Source of the DNA: JADKAC01 sp964492065
GTDB taxonomy: Bacteria > Bacteroidota > Bacteroidia > Chitinophagales > BACL12
Reading direction: 5' to 3'
Assembly: GCA_964492065.1 (NCBI GenBank)
Contig: CAZBHH010000031.1
Location: forward strand, 1 to 24,035
Length of the DNA: 24,035 nt
The notes below the pieces were generated by a model that saw nothing but the letters and a program-made list of their open reading frames with translations, did not search any database and was not told the origin of the DNA. The translations under genes and the position numbers were made by a program. Of this stretch, positions 14,793-23,832 are shown piece after piece; position 1 is the first letter of the stretch; each line of letters opens with the position of its first letter.

Positions 14793-16854
14793 TTTTAAAA
14801 ATATCGCCTATAAAAATTATAAACCTGTCAGCGCCGCAAATGATGCGGGGCAGGTGCCTGAACTGTTACAAGGCTCGGCAGCGGGCATAGCCCCTTTTAT
14901 CCGGGGACCTTACTCCACGATGTATGTGATGCGGCCATGGACAATTCGCCAATATGCCGGGTTCTCTACCGCTGAAGAGAGCAATGCATTTTATCGCAGG
15001 AATCTCGCCGCCGGCCAGAAGGGATTATCTGTCGCCTTTGACTTGGCTACACACAGAGGCTACGACAGCGATAACCCTCGTGTGGTTGGCGATGTGGGCA
15101 TGGCTGGTGTGGCGATAGATTCGGTGGAGGATATGAAAATTTTATTCAAAGATATCCCACTGGATACAATGAGTGTGAGCATGACGATGAACGGAGCGGT
15201 AATACCCATTCTCGCTTTTTATATTATCGCTGCGGAAGAACAAGGGGTATCTCCCGAAAAACTGGAAGGCACCATTCAAAACGATATTTTAAAGGAGTTC
15301 ATGGTGCGCAATACGTATATCTATCCGCCGGCACCCAGTATGCGCATCGTCGCCGATATTTTTAAATACACCAGCAAGCACATGCCCCGGTTTAACAGTA
15401 TAAGTATATCGGGATACCACATGCAGGAGGCGGGGGCAACGCCAGCCATCGAACTGGCTTACACCTTGGCAGATGGACTCGAATACGTGCGCACGGGTAT
15501 TGCAGCCGGTCTGGACATCGACGATTTTGCGCCGCGGATTTCCTTTTTCTGGGGTATTGGCATGGATCATTTTCGGGAAATCGCAAAGATGCGTGCCGCA
15601 CGTTTGCTATGGGCGAATATGATGCGGCAGTTCAATCCAAAAAATCCACGCTCGCTGATGTTGCGCACACATTGCCAGACCAGCGGCTGGAGTTTAACCG
15701 AACAGGACCCGTTTAATAATATTGCACGCACCTGTATTGAAGCAATGGCAGCCGCATTGGGCGGCACCCAATCGCTGCACACCAATTCGCTGGACGAGGC
15801 AATTGCACTGCCTACGGATTTTTCGGCTCGCATTGCCCGCAATACGCAGTTGTATCTGCAAACGGAAACCGGGATCTGCAAGACGGTGGACCCCTGGGGC
15901 GGCAGCGTCCAATTGGAAAAATTAACGGCGGAAATTGCCGAAGAAGCATGGCAACTCATTGAAGAAACTGAGCAGCTCGGAGGTATCGCCAAGGCAATTG
16001 AATCGGGCATTCCGAAATTGCGCATCGAGGAAGCTGCCACAAAAAAACAGGGGCGTATCGATGCGGGCAAAGATTTAATCATCGGCGTCAACGCATTTGT
16101 CACCGAACACAAAACGGCAATTGATCTGTTGGAGGTAGATAATTCGGCAGTGCGCAAACAGCAAATTGAAAGGCTGCAAGCCGTAAAGCAAAACCGGGAT
16201 GCAGGGAAAGTGGCTGCAAGCCTGGAAGCCATAACGCAATGCGCATCCTCCGGCGAAGGCAACCTGTTGGAGCTCGCCGTAACCGCTGCAAGAAACCGGG
16301 CGACCTTAGGCGAAATTTCAATGGCAATGGAATCCGTCTTCGGGCGCTACAGCGCAAATACGCAAACGGTTTCAGGCGTATATCAAAACGAAATGGGTAT
16401 GAGCGAATCATTTATCAAAGCAAAGCAGCTCAGCGATGCTTTTGCCGAAAAGGCAGGCCGGCGGCCTCGCTTACTCGTCTGTAAACTCGGCCAGGACGGA
16501 CACGACCGCGGCATTAAAGTCATAGCCTCGGGATTTGCGGACATCGGATTCGATGTGGACATCGGCCCCTTATTTCAAACGCCGGAAGAAGCGGTGAAGC
16601 AGGCAATCGAAAACGATGTGCACGTCATCGGCATATCTTCGCTGGCAGCAGGACATAAAACTCTGGTACCTCAGGTCATCGAACAATTGCGTGTGCAGGG
16701 CAATAGTGAAATACTCGTTATCGTCGGCGGCGTTATCCCCGAAAAGGACTATCCGTTTTTACAGGAGGCGGGCTGTGCTGCTATCTTCGGCCCGGGAACC
16801 GTTATCAGCGAAGCGGCCATACAACTGCTGGAGAAACTGGATGCCTCCGTATAA
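14782..16854 (+). CDS. mutB: Methylmalonyl-CoA mutase large catalytic subunit (MutB)
   Basis: This 690-residue catalytic subunit has the (beta/alpha)8 substrate barrel in roughly residues 1-520, with YSTMYVMRPWTIRQYAGFS and the SVAFDLATHRGYDSDNP block that contacts substrate. A C-terminal B12-binding domain starts near 560, with DGHDRG carrying the cobalt-ligating His574, GISSLAAGH, and the late GGVIP block. It is complete and of normal length. In Bacteroidota this enzyme normally runs either in propionate production from succinate or in breakdown of odd-chain and branched-chain units; the direction cannot be told here. The start overlaps the end of mutA by 11 bp. The epimerase that feeds it (mce) is at 22834. 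The usual G-protein chaperone MeaB is not in the window. Confidence 0.95.
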   Translation: MYPDFKNIAYKNYKPVSAANDAGQVPELLQGSAAGIAPFIRGPYSTMYVMRPWTIRQYAGFSTAEESNAFYRRNLAAGQKGLSVAFDLATHRGYDSDNPRVVGDVGMAGVAIDSVEDMKILFKDIPLDTMSVSMTMNGAVIPILAFYIIAAEEQGVSPEKLEGTIQNDILKEFMVRNTYIYPPAPSMRIVADIFKYTSKHMPRFNSISISGYHMQEAGATPAIELAYTLADGLEYVRTGIAAGLDIDDFAPRISFFWGIGMDHFREIAKMRAARLLWANMMRQFNPKNPRSLMLRTHCQTSGWSLTEQDPFNNIARTCIEAMAAALGGTQSLHTNSLDEAIALPTDFSARIARNTQLYLQTETGICKTVDPWGGSVQLEKLTAEIAEEAWQLIEETEQLGGIAKAIESGIPKLRIEEAATKKQGRIDAGKDLIIGVNAFVTEHKTAIDLLEVDNSAVRKQQIERLQAVKQNRDAGKVAASLEAITQCASSGEGNLLELAVTAARNRATLGEISMAMESVFGRYSANTQTVSGVYQNEMGMSESFIKAKQLSDAFAEKAGRRPRLLVCKLGQDGHDRGIKVIASGFADIGFDVDIGPLFQTPEEAVKQAIENDVHVIGISSLAAGHKTLVPQVIEQLRVQGNSEILVIVGGVIPEKDYPFLQEAGCAAIFGPGTVISEAAIQLLEKLDASV

Positions 16855-17015
16855 TGCAGCCACTGTCAATTACCGGTAAGGCGCATATCGTGCAGCCCTG
16901 CGATTACCGGATTATTTATAGCACGTATCCGTACTACGGCTGAACGTAACGGCAATACCGCTTACATGTATTTACAATTGCAATTCCATATTTTTACAAA
17001 CTGAATCATTGCAAC

Positions 17016-19664
17016 ATGGCTAAGAATAAAGAAGAGAAAAAGCGTTTCAAGTTTAAGGAGATGAAAGTGTATGGTTCGCTGGAAAACTTTTTTGGCAACC
17101 AGAAAAATTATCGCATTGTATATGAAGAATCCGAAACGTGTTATATCAATGTAGAAGTACAACTGTATAATATTTTGTTTGATGAATCTGCGTGGACGGC
17201 AAAGACAAAAGTGCGCTGTGCGGAATATTATGACAACAAGGAGATCTGCATGATTGAAAAAGACCTGCAGGTGGAGCCCGACCAAAACATCATTTTTATC
17301 CGGGAAGGATGGGGTACCGCCACTCCGGGCTTCTGGAAAAACGGTACATACAAATGGGAAGTATTTATCGATGATGTGCTGATAGGTACCAATTATTTTT
17401 ATATCGTCAATAAGGGAAAGGTTACTGCATCCGATAACCCGTATTTTTCGATTAACACCATACGTTTATACGAAAGCCCGAAAAACAATTTGCCCAGGGA
17501 GCAGCGCAAATACTTTGTGGAGTTCGATACCAATACGACGAGATATATTTCGGTGGAAATGGATTTGACCAATTTAATGACAAGCGAAAAGTATTTTCCG
17601 CTCGAGCTAAATTTTAAATTCTTTAACGACACCCATCAGTTAAAAGGTATGGCAAGCTGGTTTGAGCATATCAGCGACAACCGGAAAAACATCGTGCTGG
17701 ATGCAGGTTATGGCGCAGATACCAGCGGGTTCTGGTACGCCGATCACTACACCTGTGAAATTATTTTCATGGATACTATCATTGCCATTATCCCTTTTGT
17801 TGTCGGCCATAACAACGTGGAACTCGTGGGTGAACCCACCTGGCTCAGCGGATCTGATGACCAGGAAGTACAAGGTAAACCGAAGGTGGAATCTGCGGAA
17901 AAGTCGCTTGAAAAAACTTTAACGGAGTTAAATGCACTCATCGGTCTGCAAACCGTGAAAAAACAAGTGGAGGAGCTGATCACCTATTTGCAATTCCTGA
18001 AAATTAGAAGGGAAAAGGGATTTGAAGAAAGCAATAAGTTTAACCTGAACATGGTGTTTACCGGCAACCCCGGTACGGGAAAGACGACGGTGGCCAGGTT
18101 AATAAGTAGATTATATGCCGCCATGGGTTTGCTGAAGAAAAGCGAAGTAACCGAAGTGAGCCGGGTGGACCTGGTAGCTGAATTTATCGGCCAGACAGCG
18201 CCGAAGACACGGGCGAAAATCGAGGAAGCCCGCGGCGGGATTTTATTTGTGGACGAAGCCTATGCGCTCACGTCGCGGGGTGACGACGGAAAGGACTTCG
18301 GCAAGGAAGTGATCGAAGTTATCATAAAAGAAATGAGCGACGGCCCGGGCAATATCGCATTTATTTTTGCCGGCTATCCGAAGGAGATGCGCCAGTTTAT
18401 GGAATCTAACCCCGGCCTGTCATCCCGCATTGCCAACGTGATACATTTCCCCGACTACACGCCGGATGAGTTAATGCAGATTGCAGATTATGCGGCTAAA
18501 CTTCGCGGCGTCGCCATTGACGAAGCGGCGAAATCTTTCATGCACATGAAAGTCGTAGAACTGTACCGCAACCGCGACGAAAAATTCGGCAACGCACGCC
18601 TTATGAATTCAGTAGTGGAAGAGGGTAAACAAAATATGGCCTTGCGCCTGATGAAGAGCGCCGACCTGGCGGAAAAGAGCAATGAGGAACTCTCGACCAT
18701 TGTTTTAGAAGACATCGATGTCATCTTTGGCGTCGGCGGTAAGAGCTCTGTGGAACTGCCGATTGACGAAGCATTGCTAACCGATGCATTAAATCAATTA
18801 AAGGAACTCGTTGGGTTGGTGCATGTAAAAAATGAAATTGAAGAGATCGTCAAACTCGTGCGCTATTACAAGGAGATTCACCGCGACATTAAGAAAGCCT
18901 TTTCCATGCATACCGTATTTACCGGCAATCCCGGTACGGGAAAAACAACGGTGGCGAGAATCCTGGTGACGATTTATAAGGCGCTCGGCATTTTAGAGCG
19001 GGGACATTTGGTCGAGACAGATCGCAAGGGGCTGGTAGCCGGCTATCTGGGGCAAACCGCCATTCAAACGGAAGCATTGATTCATGAAGCGATGGGCGGC
19101 GGATTGTTTATCGACGAGGCGTATGCACTTACCGAGGGCGGCGATGCCTATGGTAAAGAAGCGGTAGAGACTCTGTTGAAACGCATGGAAGACCACCGCG
19201 GCGAATTTATCGTAATCGTAGCCGGCTATACCCAGGAAATGCAGCGCTTCCTGGATTCTAACCCCGGTTTGAAATCGAGGTTTGACAAATTCATCCATTT
19301 TGAAGATTACAATGCCGAAGAGTTATTTATGATAGCTGAAAAACTATTCGCCAAAGAGGCGCTTACCCTGAATGCACCGGCAGCGAAGCAGTTGAAAGAA
19401 TACATAGGCAAGCTGTTAGAGTCACGCAATAAATACTTTGGCAATGCACGCACCATGCGCAAACTCGTCATCGATATAACCCACAAGCAAAACCTGCGCA
19501 TGGCATCGCTCAGCGCCGCCGAACGCAAACCCGAACTCATACATACCATTACGCCGGAAGACATCAGCGCATTTACCATTACTCCGGAAATAGAAGAACG
19601 GCCGGGTATCGGATTTAAAATGTCGGCGAACCCGGTTCCCAAGCCGGGTAACGATACGCCTTAA
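17016..19664 (+). CDS. Tandem CbxX/SpoVK-type AAA+ ATPase with duplicated N-terminal domain
   Basis: The 882-residue protein has two AAA+ modules of the CbxX/CfqX (SpoVK) family. Module 1: Walker A GNPGTGKTT at about 350-358, Walker B ILFVDEA at about 409-415. Module 2: the same Walker A at about 637-645 and LFIDEA at about 697-702. Both have intact GYxxEM and NPGLxSR segments, so both look active. The first 280 residues are beta-rich and look duplicated: a GFW-x5-YxxE segment with a following D occurs at about 105-120 and again at about 238-253. No signal peptide or membrane span is seen, so it is probably cytoplasmic. Relatives remodel or reactivate protein complexes (CbbX acts on Rubisco); the target here is unknown. 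It starts 161 bp after mutB on the same strand. Confidence 0.85.
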   Translation: MAKNKEEKKRFKFKEMKVYGSLENFFGNQKNYRIVYEESETCYINVEVQLYNILFDESAWTAKTKVRCAEYYDNKEICMIEKDLQVEPDQNIIFIREGWGTATPGFWKNGTYKWEVFIDDVLIGTNYFYIVNKGKVTASDNPYFSINTIRLYESPKNNLPREQRKYFVEFDTNTTRYISVEMDLTNLMTSEKYFPLELNFKFFNDTHQLKGMASWFEHISDNRKNIVLDAGYGADTSGFWYADHYTCEIIFMDTIIAIIPFVVGHNNVELVGEPTWLSGSDDQEVQGKPKVESAEKSLEKTLTELNALIGLQTVKKQVEELITYLQFLKIRREKGFEESNKFNLNMVFTGNPGTGKTTVARLISRLYAAMGLLKKSEVTEVSRVDLVAEFIGQTAPKTRAKIEEARGGILFVDEAYALTSRGDDGKDFGKEVIEVIIKEMSDGPGNIAFIFAGYPKEMRQFMESNPGLSSRIANVIHFPDYTPDELMQIADYAAKLRGVAIDEAAKSFMHMKVVELYRNRDEKFGNARLMNSVVEEGKQNMALRLMKSADLAEKSNEELSTIVLEDIDVIFGVGGKSSVELPIDEALLTDALNQLKELVGLVHVKNEIEEIVKLVRYYKEIHRDIKKAFSMHTVFTGNPGTGKTTVARILVTIYKALGILERGHLVETDRKGLVAGYLGQTAIQTEALIHEAMGGGLFIDEAYALTEGGDAYGKEAVETLLKRMEDHRGEFIVIVAGYTQEMQRFLDSNPGLKSRFDKFIHFEDYNAEELFMIAEKLFAKEALTLNAPAAKQLKEYIGKLLESRNKYFGNARTMRKLVIDITHKQNLRMASLSAAERKPELIHTITPEDISAFTITPEIEERPGIGFKMSANPVPKPGNDTP

Positions 19665-19741
19665 CCCTGATCCGCACATGATACATTGAATGGATAATTA
19701 TACCGAATGAGGGTGTGGTGTTGTACTCTGGCTGCCGGACG

Positions 19742-20599
19742 TCAATACGTCAATATTCCCATTTTACCCGCCTGGTAATCACGCACTGCCTCCATGATTT
19801 CCGTTTGGGTATTCATTACAAACGGGCCGTAACTGGCTAACGGCTCTTCGATAGGCGCTCCGCTCAACAGTAAAAATGCGCTGTCTTCCAATCCCTTCAC
19901 CGAGATGAATGTTCCCTCTTTTTTATATAGAACAATACATCCCTCTTTTGCGTGATGCTTGCCGTTGATCTCGACAAAACCCTCTAACACATAGAGCATG
20001 GCGTTGTGGTCTGCCGGTATTTGGAATTCATCGTATTTATCTTTTTTGACTTTTACGTGTAATGCATTCACGGGAGTAAACGTCTCGGCAACACCTGTTA
20101 CACCATTCCACTCGCCGGCAATCACCCGGATACTGAGTTGTTTATCTTCGCTGTGGTACACGGGTATGGTTTCCGATTTGATATCCTGATATCTCGGAGT
20201 TGTCATTTTATCTTTTTTCGACAGATTCACCCAGAGCTGCACCAATTGCAGATTGCCGCCGCGTTGTAAAAATTCTTTGGTCACCTCTTCGGAGTGAACG
20301 ATGCCCATGCCCGCCGTCATCCACTGCACATCACCGGCTTTGAGAAAGCCTTCGTTGCCCCGTGAATCCCGGTGGTGCAATTCGCCTTCAAACAGGAAGG
20401 TAACGGGTTCGAAACCGCGATGCGGGTGGGGTGATACTGAAAAATCCACTTCGCCGGCAGGGATATTAGTTCGCTTATAGTGGTGCAATAATAAAAACGG
20501 GCTCACCTGTTCCACGCTTTTTATCGGCAATGCCTGTAAAATATCCGATTTGCCGAGTTTTACCGTATCGGCCGGGAAAATGTACTGTACGCTGCGCAT
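19742..20599 (-). CDS. Pirin family cupin protein
   Basis: The product is 285 residues from the ATG at 20599, which gives the standard pirin N-terminus (MRSVQYIFPAD). An ATG 31 codons upstream, at 20692, would add an unconserved leader that runs into the isc terminator, so it was not used. The metal-binding site is complete: HPHRGFE with His58 and His60, and GIVHSEE with His102 and Glu104, matching the ligands of human pirin. The C-terminal pirin domain follows. Bacterial pirins bind iron and some have quercetin dioxygenase activity or regulatory roles; which applies here is unknown. It lies behind the isc terminator and converges on the AAA+ gene, so it is likely a separate unit. Confidence 0.88.
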   Translation of the reverse strand: MRSVQYIFPADTVKLGKSDILQALPIKSVEQVSPFLLLHHYKRTNIPAGEVDFSVSPHPHRGFEPVTFLFEGELHHRDSRGNEGFLKAGDVQWMTAGMGIVHSEEVTKEFLQRGGNLQLVQLWVNLSKKDKMTTPRYQDIKSETIPVYHSEDKQLSIRVIAGEWNGVTGVAETFTPVNALHVKVKKDKYDEFQIPADHNAMLYVLEGFVEINGKHHAKEGCIVLYKKEGTFISVKGLEDSAFLLLSGAPIEEPLASYGPFVMNTQTEIMEAVRDYQAGKMGILTY

Positions 20600-20653
20600 C
20601 TCTTTTGATTTAGCCGGTTTATATTTTGAAATTAAAATTTTTACCGGGGGATT

Positions 20654-20687
20654 AAAAAAGAACCCTCCGCAATCGCTTGCAAGAGGG
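20654..20687 (-). terminator. Intrinsic terminator of the isc operon
   Basis: On the minus strand, 27 bp after the stop of iscA, CCCTC-tt-GCAA pairs with TTGC-g-GAGGG around a 4-nt loop, followed by TTCTTTTTT. A stem with a T-run is the classic rho-independent pattern. It separates the isc operon from pirin. Confidence 0.7.
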
Positions 20688-20713
20688 CCCATTAGTATGA
20701 ACAGAAGTTTGAA

Positions 20714-21040
20714 TTACACTGCAAAACTTTCGCCGCAACCGCAGGTCCGGGAGGCATTGGGGTTGATAAAATGGAACCCTTTACCGTTTAAACCGTCCGA
20801 ATATTCCAGCGTAGTATCACATAAATATAGAAAACTTTTTAAATCTGTAACTATTTTGAGCCCTCTGTCCTCAAAAACCTGGTCATTCGCCCGGTTTTCA
20901 TTGTCGAAGTCCATTTTATAGGATAACCCGCTGCAACCGCCGCCCACAACGGAAACACGAATAAAATAATCGTCTCCTACACCGGCCTCCTGCATCAGGC
21001 TGATCACCTTATCTTTTGCCTTTTCGCTGATAAAAATCAT
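20714..21040 (-). CDS. iscA: IscA/HesB-type iron-sulfur cluster carrier protein
   Basis: The 108-residue A-type carrier has the three conserved cysteines: Cys36 in GGGCSGLSY, and Cys100 and Cys102 in CGCGESF at the C-terminus. It accepts assembled or partly assembled Fe-S clusters from the scaffold IscU and passes them to target apoproteins. Its ATG overlaps the stop of iscU by one base (TAATG), which indicates translational coupling. The name iscA rather than sufA or erpA follows from the operon partners; the sequence alone would not separate them. Confidence 0.9.
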   Translation of the reverse strand: MIFISEKAKDKVISLMQEAGVGDDYFIRVSVVGGGCSGLSYKMDFDNENRANDQVFEDRGLKIVTDLKSFLYLCDTTLEYSDGLNGKGFHFINPNASRTCGCGESFAV

Positions 21041-21459
21041 TAGTGTACAATTTTTTCATCCAGTTTTAACTCGGGTAAACCGTTCTTTTTCCGGTAATCG
21101 TTAATCGCTGCCTTGATGGCATCTTCTGCTAAAACAGAGCAGTGGATTTTTACCGGAGGCAATGCCAGTTCTTCTACGATATCCATATTGTCAATGGCCA
21201 GAGCTTCATCTATAGATTTACCTTTCAGCCATTCGGTTGCCAGGCTGGAAGAAGCAATTGCCGATCCGCAGCCAAACGTCTTAAACTTGGCATCGGTTAT
21301 CCGCCTGGAATCGGGATCTACCTCAATTTGCAGCCGCATGACATCGCCGCACTCGGGTGCGCCGACCAGGCCGGTACCCACCTTATCGGACTTCATATCC
21401 AGTGTTCCCACATTTTTCGGGTTTTCGTAGTGATCGAGTACTTTCTTAGAGTATGCCAT
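21040..21459 (-). CDS. iscU: Iron-sulfur cluster assembly scaffold IscU
   Basis: The 139-residue protein shows all features of an IscU scaffold: Cys37 in PECGDV with the aspartate (Asp39) that controls cluster release, Cys64 in FGCGSAIASSS, Cys107 in IHCSVLAED, and the LPPVK motif at about 100-104 recognised by the HscA chaperone. It takes sulfur from IscS and iron to build [2Fe-2S] clusters. The retained LPPVK suggests an HscA-like chaperone elsewhere in the genome, since none is in this operon. It is 39 bp downstream of iscS and one base overlaps iscA. Confidence 0.95.
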   Translation of the reverse strand: MAYSKKVLDHYENPKNVGTLDMKSDKVGTGLVGAPECGDVMRLQIEVDPDSRRITDAKFKTFGCGSAIASSSLATEWLKGKSIDEALAIDNMDIVEELALPPVKIHCSVLAEDAIKAAINDYRKKNGLPELKLDEKIVH

Positions 21460-21498
21460 AATATCTTTTTAAGTTGTTTATAAAAAATTCAGTTCCCA

Positions 21499-22716
21499 TT
21501 AATGCGCAGCCCATTCTACGTTGTTTAAATCAATACCTTCCTTGAACATTTCCCACAGCGGGCTCATAGCACGCAGCTTATTCACCGCATTGGTAACCTG
21601 TTCGATGGTATAATCAATCTGCTCTTCGGTAGTAAACCGCCCCAGGCTGAACCGGATGGATGAATGCGCCAAATCGTCACCCAAACCTAATGCTTTTAAT
21701 ACATAACTCGGCTCTAAAGATGCCGAGGTGCAGGCAGAACCTGAAGAAACGGCGATATTCTGATTAAACGCCATCATCAGGCCTTCGCCTTCCACATATT
21801 TAAAAGAAATATTGGTCAGTTGCGGTAAGCGGCTCTTCCGGTTGCCGTTGACATAGGTTTCTTCGAGTTGCATCAAGGCATTTTCCAGCTTATCTCTCAG
21901 TGTTGACAGGCGTTGTGCGTCTTGTTCCATTTCCAGCATGGCCAATTCTGCCGCCTTTCCAAAGCCCACAATCCCGGGGACATTCAGCGTGCCTGAGCGC
22001 ATGCCCCGTTCGTGGCCGCCGCCGTCAATCTGGGCGGTAACCTTCACACGGGGCGCTTTGCGGCGCACATACAGCGCTCCCACACCCTTGGGGCCGTACA
22101 TCTTATGCGCCGAGAACGACATCAGATCAATGCCGTCACGCTCCACATCAATTGAAATTTTTCCCGCCGCCTGCGTCGCATCAGTAAAGAGCAATGAGCC
22201 TTTGCCATGCACGATCTCTGCAATTTTCTGTATCGGCGCTATGGTGCCCATTTCATTGTTGGCATACATAATCGCAACCAAAATGGTCTTCGGCGTTATT
22301 GCATTTTCCAACTCCAGTAAATCGATATTGCCCTCGCTGTCGGTCTTCAGGTAGGTCACTTCGCCGCCGTCCTTTTCGATGTGTTTACAACTGTCGAGCA
22401 CTGCCTTATGCTCGGTAGTTACGGTGATGATATGATTGCCCTTACGGGAATACATATCGAAAACGCCTTTCAGTGCAAGGTTGTCTCCCTCTGTTGCGCC
22501 TGATGTAAATATGATCTCCTTGGCAGTGGCATTGATCAGTTTTGCCACCTGTTCCCTTGCCTTATCCACTGCATCTTCGGCAGTCCAGCCAAATGGGTGA
22601 TTGCGGCTGGCCGCATTGCCAAAATTTTCGGTAAAATAGGGAAGCATCGTCTCCAACACCCGCGGATCCACCGGTGTAGTAGCGCTGTTATCTAAGTATA
22701 TAGGTAATTTAAGCAT
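21499..22716 (-). CDS. iscS: Cysteine desulfurase IscS
   Basis: The 405-residue PLP enzyme takes sulfur from L-cysteine as a protein-bound persulfide and gives L-alanine. The PLP lysine is Lys205 in SAHKMYGPKG, with His103 in TTEHKA stacking on the cofactor. The persulfide cysteine is Cys329 in SSGSACTSAS, on the long loop typical of group I (IscS/NifS). It is first in the isc operon, with iscU and iscA downstream. Besides Fe-S assembly it could supply sulfur to FdhD for the formate dehydrogenase cofactor; that is known from E. coli and inferred here. There is no IscR gene beside it. Confidence 0.95.
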   Translation of the reverse strand: MLKLPIYLDNSATTPVDPRVLETMLPYFTENFGNAASRNHPFGWTAEDAVDKAREQVAKLINATAKEIIFTSGATEGDNLALKGVFDMYSRKGNHIITVTTEHKAVLDSCKHIEKDGGEVTYLKTDSEGNIDLLELENAITPKTILVAIMYANNEMGTIAPIQKIAEIVHGKGSLLFTDATQAAGKISIDVERDGIDLMSFSAHKMYGPKGVGALYVRRKAPRVKVTAQIDGGGHERGMRSGTLNVPGIVGFGKAAELAMLEMEQDAQRLSTLRDKLENALMQLEETYVNGNRKSRLPQLTNISFKYVEGEGLMMAFNQNIAVSSGSACTSASLEPSYVLKALGLGDDLAHSSIRFSLGRFTTEEQIDYTIEQVTNAVNKLRAMSPLWEMFKEGIDLNNVEWAAH

Positions 22717-22750
22717 AATGTATTTAACTATTTAGAATAAATCTAAAACA

Positions 22751-22758
22751 CAAAGCTA
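22751..22758 (-). promoter_or_regulatory. Candidate -7 promoter element of the isc operon
   Basis: The minus strand reads TAGCTTTG, an exact TAnnTTTG match, about 34 bp upstream of the iscS ATG. It lies in the divergent region shared with mce. The nearest upstream TTTG is about 25 bp away, longer than usual, so this is tentative. No IscR-type operator was recognised. Confidence 0.38.
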
Positions 22759-22833
22759 TTATAAAAGTTCTATTTTTAGAAACCAAATTCAGCCGGGAAT
22801 TTTGGAAAGATTTAGGACAAAAAGCTATTAAAT

Positions 22834-23247
22834 ATGCGGAAAATCGAACATTTGGGTATAGCCGTAAAGGATTTAAGCGAATCGAATGAACTGTTTGCCA
22901 GACTGCTGGGAAAGGCGCACTATAAAACGGAGCAGGTAGAGCGGGAAGGCGTCAGCACTTCGTTTTTCATGGTGGGCGAAACGAAAATCGAGTTATTGGA
23001 AGCCACAAATCCGTTGAGCGCCATCAGTAAATTCATCGAAAAGAGAGGCGAGGGCATTCACCATATCGCCTTCGCCGTTGACGATATTATAGCCGAGATG
23101 GCCCGAATGGAAGAAGCCGGTTTCCAATTGTTGCATAAAGAGCCCATGGAGGGCGCCGACGGCAAATTGATCTGTTTCCTGCACCCGAAAACCACCAATG
23201 GCGTCCTCGTGGAATTGTGTATGGACAAAGACAAGGCGTCCGGATAA
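22834..23247 (+). CDS. mce: Methylmalonyl-CoA epimerase
   Basis: The 137-residue protein is a single vicinal-oxygen-chelate (glyoxalase) fold protein of the usual epimerase size. Metal-binding residues are visible as His6 in IEHLGIAV, the IHHIAF block at about 75-80, and Glu127 in VLVELC. It interconverts (S)- and (R)-methylmalonyl-CoA and so links propionyl-CoA carboxylase with the MutAB mutase encoded about 6 kb upstream in this window. It is transcribed divergently from iscS. No promoter of clear consensus precedes it. Confidence 0.92.
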   Translation: MRKIEHLGIAVKDLSESNELFARLLGKAHYKTEQVEREGVSTSFFMVGETKIELLEATNPLSAISKFIEKRGEGIHHIAFAVDDIIAEMARMEEAGFQLLHKEPMEGADGKLICFLHPKTTNGVLVELCMDKDKASG

Positions 23248-23832
23248 ATAGTAAGCCTTTACACACCCTGGAGACTCTCGGGAACGATGAATCCGCCGCT
23301 AACCCGCATCGGAAGATTCTCAGTGAAGACCGATACACCGCACCCCAATGATTTGGCAGGACTTTCGGGTGGAGGTATAGTTGGCGGAATGTGGGGTGGG
23401 AGAGATGATGTTGGTAGGAAGTATTAACTGAAAGCAAGGAATGATATAATGCCATCGCTATGCAAAGGATTTTCACTTCAATCCAGGGGTAGCGGTAATG
23501 GACAAGTTGGCAGCAAGCGTAACGACACGACACATCAGACATTGACCGAGTGAAAACAGAAAAAAGAGAAACAAATTTTGACAAGTGACCAACATACAGA
23601 CCATATTTCAAGCGGAGAGCGAGTAAGCTGATACTCATTGCCGACCCTTCTGTATTTTTTATTTTCCAAACCGCACATTTTTTTAATTCAATTTTATGGC
23701 CACCGCACAAGTGGCACATTTGGCTTTGCCCGACACACAAAGCCAACCCTTCGCAAAACCAAAAGAGCCACTTTTCGTCTATGCACCTACAGAAATATGT
23801 ATTTTAGCAAACTATATTTTGACAATTAACTG
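23248..23832. other. 585-bp spacer between mce and hsdR, no gene supported
   Basis: No credible coding region is present. A long minus-strand open frame (23087-23746) overlaps mce and has unconvincing composition. A shorter minus-strand open stretch (23259-23426) is proline-rich and lacks a usable start. The right part holds the compound hairpin at 23709-23773. This junction between the metabolic core and the restriction locus may be an island boundary, which is inference. Confidence 0.5.
23709..23773. repeat. Compound inverted repeat upstream of hsdR
   Basis: The outer arms AAGTGGC (23709-23715) and GCCACTT (23767-23773) are exact complements. The inner arms TTGGCTTTG (23720-23728) and CAAAGCCAA (23738-23746) are also exact, around a 9-nt loop. 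The nested pair makes a long structured element ending 59 bp before the hsdR start. No T-run follows, so it is not an obvious terminator. It may be an operator, a leader RNA structure or a dispersed palindromic repeat. Confidence 0.65.

Noticed and set aside
15567..16262. 231-codon minus-strand frame inside mutB
   Set aside because: It is antisense to a well-conserved catalytic gene and is explained by mutB codon usage.
23259..23426. Proline-rich minus-strand open stretch of 54 codons in the spacer
   Set aside because: It has no start codon near its beginning and no family match that I can recognise; possibly a relic but not supportable.
23087..23746. 219-codon minus-strand frame over mce and the spacer
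   Set aside because: It overlaps a firm gene (mce) antisense and has a composition typical of a shadow frame.
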